A DNA stretch of 25,369 nucleotides from Minisyncoccota bacterium (GTDB taxonomy: Bacteria; Patescibacteriota; Minisyncoccia; Phycocordibacterales; Phycocordibacteraceae): positions 1 to 25,369 of the forward strand of contig JAGOSU010000002.1 of assembly GCA_018062165.1 (NCBI GenBank), written 5' to 3'. The position numbers were made by a program, and so were the translations under genes. Each line of letters starts with the position of its first letter. The first letter of the stretch is position 1. This document shows, in pieces, positions 23,601 through 25,369 of the stretch. The notes beneath the pieces were generated by a model that saw only the letters and a program-made list of their open reading frames with translations, was not told the DNA's origin and made no database searches.

Positions 23601-23874
23601 GATTAAGAGTGGCGGCAACCCGAACGTGCTGACGCTCCTTGATTCTGGGAAGCTCGATCTCATCATCAACATTGCTGCGCGAGGTCTCGCGCGCCCAGAG
23701 AATTCAAAGGGCTCGCTCTCTGACGGCTTCGTCATCCGTCGCAAGGCCGTTGACCTCAACATCCCACTCATCACCAACCGTCAGCTTGCGGAAGGATTCA
23801 TTAACGCACTTGAGGAAATGAACGGGAAGACGATAGAGGCAAAGGCGTGGGACGAGTACACCACAGAGGATTAA
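20671..23874 (+). CDS. carB: Carbamoyl phosphate synthase large subunit
   Basis: This 1067-residue subunit makes carbamoyl phosphate from bicarbonate, ammonia and two ATP, feeding pyrimidine and possibly arginine synthesis. The carboxyphosphate half runs from 1 to ~400 (G-S-G-G-L-R-I-G-Q-A-G-E-F-D-Y-S near the start), then comes the oligomerisation region (~400-544), the carbamate-kinase-like half from 545 (G-S-G-S-Y-S-I-G-S-S-V-E-F-D-W), and an MGS-like allosteric domain from about 925. Both ATP-grasp halves appear intact and length is normal. Wording of conserved blocks (L-I-N-P-N-I-A-T-V-Q-T, N-Y-N-P-E-T-V-S-T-D-Y-D-M) is the Bacteroidota/eukaryotic CAD type rather than the E. coli type. 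It overlaps carA by four bases, and its TAA overlaps the convergent gene end (TTAA, 23871-23874). Confidence 0.97.
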   Translation: MKPKKVLILGSGGLRIGQAGEFDYSGSQAIKVLKEEGIQSVLINPNIATVQTDKGLADRVYFLPLTEHFATEVIKKERPDAIFLSFGGQTALNLGLALEKSGVLKKYGVRVLGTPVSTIRDTEDRELFVKRLNQIQVKTARSKATANVAEARKAAAMIGYPVMVRSGFALGGEGSGLVRDEKELVDKLTDVFHTNKQVLIEEYLLGWKEVEYEVVRDKDDNCITVCNMENLDPMGVHTGESIVVAPSQTLTNAEYHMLREVAIKTIRHLGIVGECNIQYALHPKTGDYRVIEVNARLSRSSALASKATGYPLAFVAAKLALGYVLPELKNSVTGTTTACFEPALDYIVIKMPRWDLDKFGNAAPRIGTEMKSVGEVMAIGRSFEEVLQKGIRMLNIGADGFTAQRSKRYKFDDYLKEIKEPTTRRIFAIAEALRKGATVEKIHQLSNIDLWFLRKLEHIVELEKKIKRKPLTKNLLIEAKKNGFSDIQLATIKGKTEEAVRTLRRRLKVFPVIKQIDTLAGEVPAKTNYLYLTYHGTEDDVKPGKKSVMVLGSGSYSIGSSVEFDWSSVEALKTLKAKGYETIMVNYNPETVSTDYDMSDRLYFDELSLERVLDIVGFEKPKGTVVSTGGQIPNNLALKLFENGVRVLGTSPKNINRAEDRHIFSALLDRLGIDQPEWAELSTPAEAARMAAKMGYPVLIRPSYVLSGAAMSVALDEVGLIKFLEKAVGVSSDHPIVISKFIENAREIEIDGVAQNGKLKIYAITEHVENAGTHSGDATLVLPAQRTYIETIRRAKSITKGIIKELNITGPFNMQFLAKDNKLQVIECNVRASRSFPFVSKVTGYNFIELAVQAMLGQDITGEYRTLELDYVAVKSPQFSYGRIKGADPLSYVEMASTGEVAAFGDSYAEALLKSMMAAGFKLPKKNVLVSLGKEENKIKLLPSVETLHRMGFHIYATEHTADFLKQNNIPCERVYKIKSGGNPNVLTLLDSGKLDLIINIAARGLARPENSKGSLSDGFVIRRKAVDLNIPLITNRQLAEGFINALEEMNGKTIEAKAWDEYTTED

Positions 23875-24269
23875 TCGAGGAATTCGCTGCTGACAATACG
23901 AACTTTTGCTTCAGTAAGCCAACGCTCCCGAGCGGTTTTTAGTATTTTTCGTAATTCTGCCGGCAAATTCTTTCGAGCCACAACTCGACTAGGCCACACA
24001 GAAATCATGTGTTCGATAATTGTGCGCTGATCACGCATATCGAACGTTTCGACGTATCGCGCTCCGTCCTTTACGTCCAGTTTGTCGCGCTTGATTGGAA
24101 GCATGTCGAGATACGGTGTAATTTTTGTAGTGACGTATGTTCCGGTATATACCGGAGACAAGGGAAGCTCGCTCGCTTCACCTGCAGCATTGAGAATACG
24201 GGCAAGTTGCGTAAGAGTACGCCGATGTTTGGGTAACGCCTCTCGTGGGTCAGGACCTTCTTTGTTCAT
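23871..24269 (-). CDS. Hypothetical protein (132 aa)
   Basis: This is a soluble, basic protein with no signal peptide, TM segment or recognisable motif. The start at 24269 was chosen because its ATG overlaps the upstream DUF1653 stop as ATGA; a longer frame to 24314 would intrude 45 bases into that gene. The C-terminal half (80-132) is probably helical and rich in Arg/Lys. It is co-transcribed with the DUF1653 gene. The function cannot be assigned. Confidence 0.65.
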   Translation of the reverse strand: MNKEGPDPREALPKHRRTLTQLARILNAAGEASELPLSPVYTGTYVTTKITPYLDMLPIKRDKLDVKDGARYVETFDMRDQRTIIEHMISVWPSRVVARKNLPAELRKILKTARERWLTEAKVRIVSSEFLD

Positions 24270-24523
24270 ATTTTCTGGAATCGCAGTTTGCCGCCCTCTC
24301 CTGGCTTGAACCACTCAGTGACGGTGCGGACGAACGGAAGATAGTTCCCGTACTGCGCCGTATAGAGAACGCACACCTCCTCTCCGTAGCGAGAGTACGC
24401 GTACCCAGTTACCAGGTACTGGTTGCCGTTTTTGTAATGCTTGTAGAGCCCAAGGGGCACTCGCGTCGCAGCCTCTGCGAGCAGGGCCTCAAGCTCTTCT
24501 TCCGAACGTAGATGTTCACTCAT
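24266..24523 (-). CDS. DUF1653 domain protein (85 aa)
   Basis: This small cytoplasmic protein has residues ~24-72 matching DUF1653 (PF07866): G-x-Y-K-H-Y-K-N-G-x-x-Y-x-V, then E-E-V-C-V-L-Y-T-A-Q-Y-G-N-Y and a final V-R-T-V-x-E-W-F. The family is a small beta-barrel-like fold of unknown function. The start was chosen at 24523 because a -10 box lies just upstream; the frame continues open to 24640, but this would run across the divergent helicase start. It is the first gene of a two-gene minus-strand unit. Confidence 0.85.
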   Translation of the reverse strand: MSEHLRSEEELEALLAEAATRVPLGLYKHYKNGNQYLVTGYAYSRYGEEVCVLYTAQYGNYLPFVRTVTEWFKPGEGGKLRFQKI

Positions 24524-24529
24524 GAGGAA

Positions 24530-24535
24530 AGTATA
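24530..24535 (-). promoter_or_regulatory. -10 element of DUF1653 unit, leaderless type (minus strand)
   Basis: On the minus strand TATACT ends six bases before the ATG at 24523. It faces away from the helicase -10, with only two bases between the two divergent elements. Confidence 0.6.
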
Positions 24536-24537
24536 AC

Positions 24538-24546
24538 TGATACAAT
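24538..24546 (+). promoter_or_regulatory. Extended -10 promoter of helicase gene, leaderless type
   Basis: TGATACAAT (TGn-TACAAT) ends eight bases before the ATG at 24555, with no Shine-Dalgarno. The whole divergent spacer is 31 bases. Confidence 0.6.
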
Positions 24547-24554
24547 ACCCGTCC

Positions 24555-25369
24555 ATGCTACAGGCAGAAGCCCTTAACATCCTTAAGACTGGTGCGAACG
24601 TCTTCCTGACCGGAGAGCCGGGAAGCGGGAAGACGCACACCGTAAATGCCTATGTGAGCTGGCTGCGCTCACACGGCATTGAGCCGTCTATCACGGCTTC
24701 TACCGGTATCGCTGCCACGCACATACGCGGCATGACTATTCATTCCTGGAGCGGAATCGGCATTGCGCACGAGCTGACTCCTGAGCTCGTTGACCGTGTT
24801 GCGTCAAAGGAACATGTAGCACGCAGGATACAGAAGACTCGCGTGCTCATTATCGATGAGGTCTCCATGCTCTCGGGTGAAGTGCTTGAAATTATCGATG
24901 CGGTTGCAAGGGAAGTCAGGCACAATCAACTTCCCTTTGGCGGTATGCAAGTGGTGCTCGTTGGTGACTTCTTTCAGCTCCCTCCGGTCTCAAACTCCAA
25001 ACAGGAAACTACCTTTGCGTTTGAGTCTTCGGTCTGGGGAAAGTTAAATCCGATTGTGTGCTATCTCTCTGAACAGTTTCGTCAGGACGACCCTGCGTTT
25101 CTTACTATCCTCGGTGCCATCCGCGCAGGTACTCATGACCAGTCGCATATCTCGACGCTGCTTACGCGCGAAAGCGAGGAGGTGACTGAGAACACGCCGA
25201 TTCTCTTCACGCACAACGAAGATGTGGACCGCATCAATGACAAGAAGCTTGAGGAACTTACGGGAAACGTGCATATCTACGGTATGAAGGATGAGGGTGC
25301 GCCACCGCTTATCGAAGCGCTCAAACGCGGCTGCCTCTCTCCGGAGACGCTCGCGCTTAAGGAAGGTGC
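24555..25369 (+). CDS. PIF1/RecD2-like superfamily 1B DNA helicase, 3'-partial
   Basis: The frame is open from the ATG at 24555 to the window end (271 codons visible). Helicase motifs appear in order: motif I G-E-P-G-S-G-K-T (20-27, Walker A Lys26), motif Ia A-S-T-G-I-A-A (48-54) with T-I-H-S-W-S-G, motif II I-I-D-E-V-S-M-L (99-106, Walker B Asp101-Glu102), motif III V-G-D-F-F-Q-L-P-P-V (136-145) and motif IV E-Q-F-R-Q (173-177, Arg176). T-H-N-E-D-V-D-R-I-N near 226 is also typical. This fits PIF1-like 5'-3' helicases (PF05970), which act in replication, recombination or G-quadruplex unwinding. The C-terminal half, with motifs V and VI and any accessory domain, lies outside the window. Confidence 0.93.
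   Translation, partial: MLQAEALNILKTGANVFLTGEPGSGKTHTVNAYVSWLRSHGIEPSITASTGIAATHIRGMTIHSWSGIGIAHELTPELVDRVASKEHVARRIQKTRVLIIDEVSMLSGEVLEIIDAVAREVRHNQLPFGGMQVVLVGDFFQLPPVSNSKQETTFAFESSVWGKLNPIVCYLSEQFRQDDPAFLTILGAIRAGTHDQSHISTLLTRESEEVTENTPILFTHNEDVDRINDKKLEELTGNVHIYGMKDEGAPPLIEALKRGCLSPETLALKEG

Noticed and set aside
24524..24640. Longer N-terminus for the DUF1653 protein
   Set aside because: It would cross the divergent helicase start and promoter; the -10 box fits the ATG at 24523, and the conserved domain begins after it.
1..25369. CRISPR array, tRNA, rRNA, insertion sequence or phage genes
   Set aside because: No short direct-repeat array, no tRNA-like cloverleaf in the short gaps, and no transposase, integrase or structural phage gene was seen.
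1..25369. Recoded TGA (genetic code 25, as in Gracilibacteria)
   Set aside because: Several genes end in TGA inside ATGA overlaps with well-formed downstream starts, and conserved proteins show no in-frame TGA.

Overview
The window looks like a chromosomal segment of a Candidate Phyla Radiation bacterium (Patescibacteria, most likely Parcubacteria/Paceibacteria). The grounds are gene content and layout: very dense packing, many small single-TM or coiled-coil proteins of types I associate with that group, Glu/Pro-rich and Thr/Ser-rich surface proteins, and cohesin and dockerin modules. TGA acts as a normal stop (several ATGA stop/start overlaps), so this is not a code-25 lineage such as Gracilibacteria. 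The taxonomic placement is inference. No rRNA, tRNA, CRISPR array or transposon was seen, and no gene-free stretch exceeds about 120 bases.

Region 1 (1-12095, + strand) is a cell-surface locus. It holds the end of a Glu/Pro-rich protein, a membrane-anchored beta-lactamase-fold hydrolase, a 1372-residue protein built of sixteen ~53-residue W-x-G-S-x-W-G modules, a small secreted protein paralogous to the C-terminus of that giant, and an Ig-like TM-anchored protein. These are followed by a secreted protein with calcium-type repeats, a 14-Gly linker and a C-terminal dockerin, then two TM-anchored proteins with N-terminal cohesin-like domains. From 7573 to 12095 the genes overlap or nearly touch, so the dockerin and both putative receptors are probably made together. 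This resembles a miniature cohesin-dockerin surface scaffold with no glycoside hydrolase in sight, and is the strongest candidate for an undescribed system here.

Region 2 (12105-16904, + strand) contains small envelope and housekeeping genes: a two-TM coiled-coil protein, a HAD-type phosphatase, a coiled-coil protein, an M23 peptidase, three small membrane proteins, an MFS exporter and a PrxQ/Bcp peroxiredoxin. A 14-bp palindromic terminator separates the small proteins from the exporter.

Region 3 (16901-23874) carries nucleotide synthesis: a CBS-less IMP dehydrogenase (guaB) and carA-carB, all + strand. Two minus-strand hypothetical genes that share a repeated module lie between guaB and carA. 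carA is preceded by a consensus promoter, a 20-codon leader ORF ending in an ATGA overlap with carA, and an intrinsic terminator embedded in the leader ORF with a competing antiterminator pairing. This is a plausible attenuator. The CarA/CarB sequences resemble the Bacteroidota/eukaryote (CAD) type rather than the E. coli type.

Region 4 (23871-25369) has two overlapping minus-strand genes (a hypothetical and a DUF1653 protein) diverging from a PIF1-like helicase that runs off the window.

A recurring theme is that many promoter-proximal genes on both strands have a -10 box (often extended, TGnTAnnnT) only 5-8 bases before the start codon and no Shine-Dalgarno, implying leaderless mRNAs. Several operon-internal genes do have a GAGG-type site.
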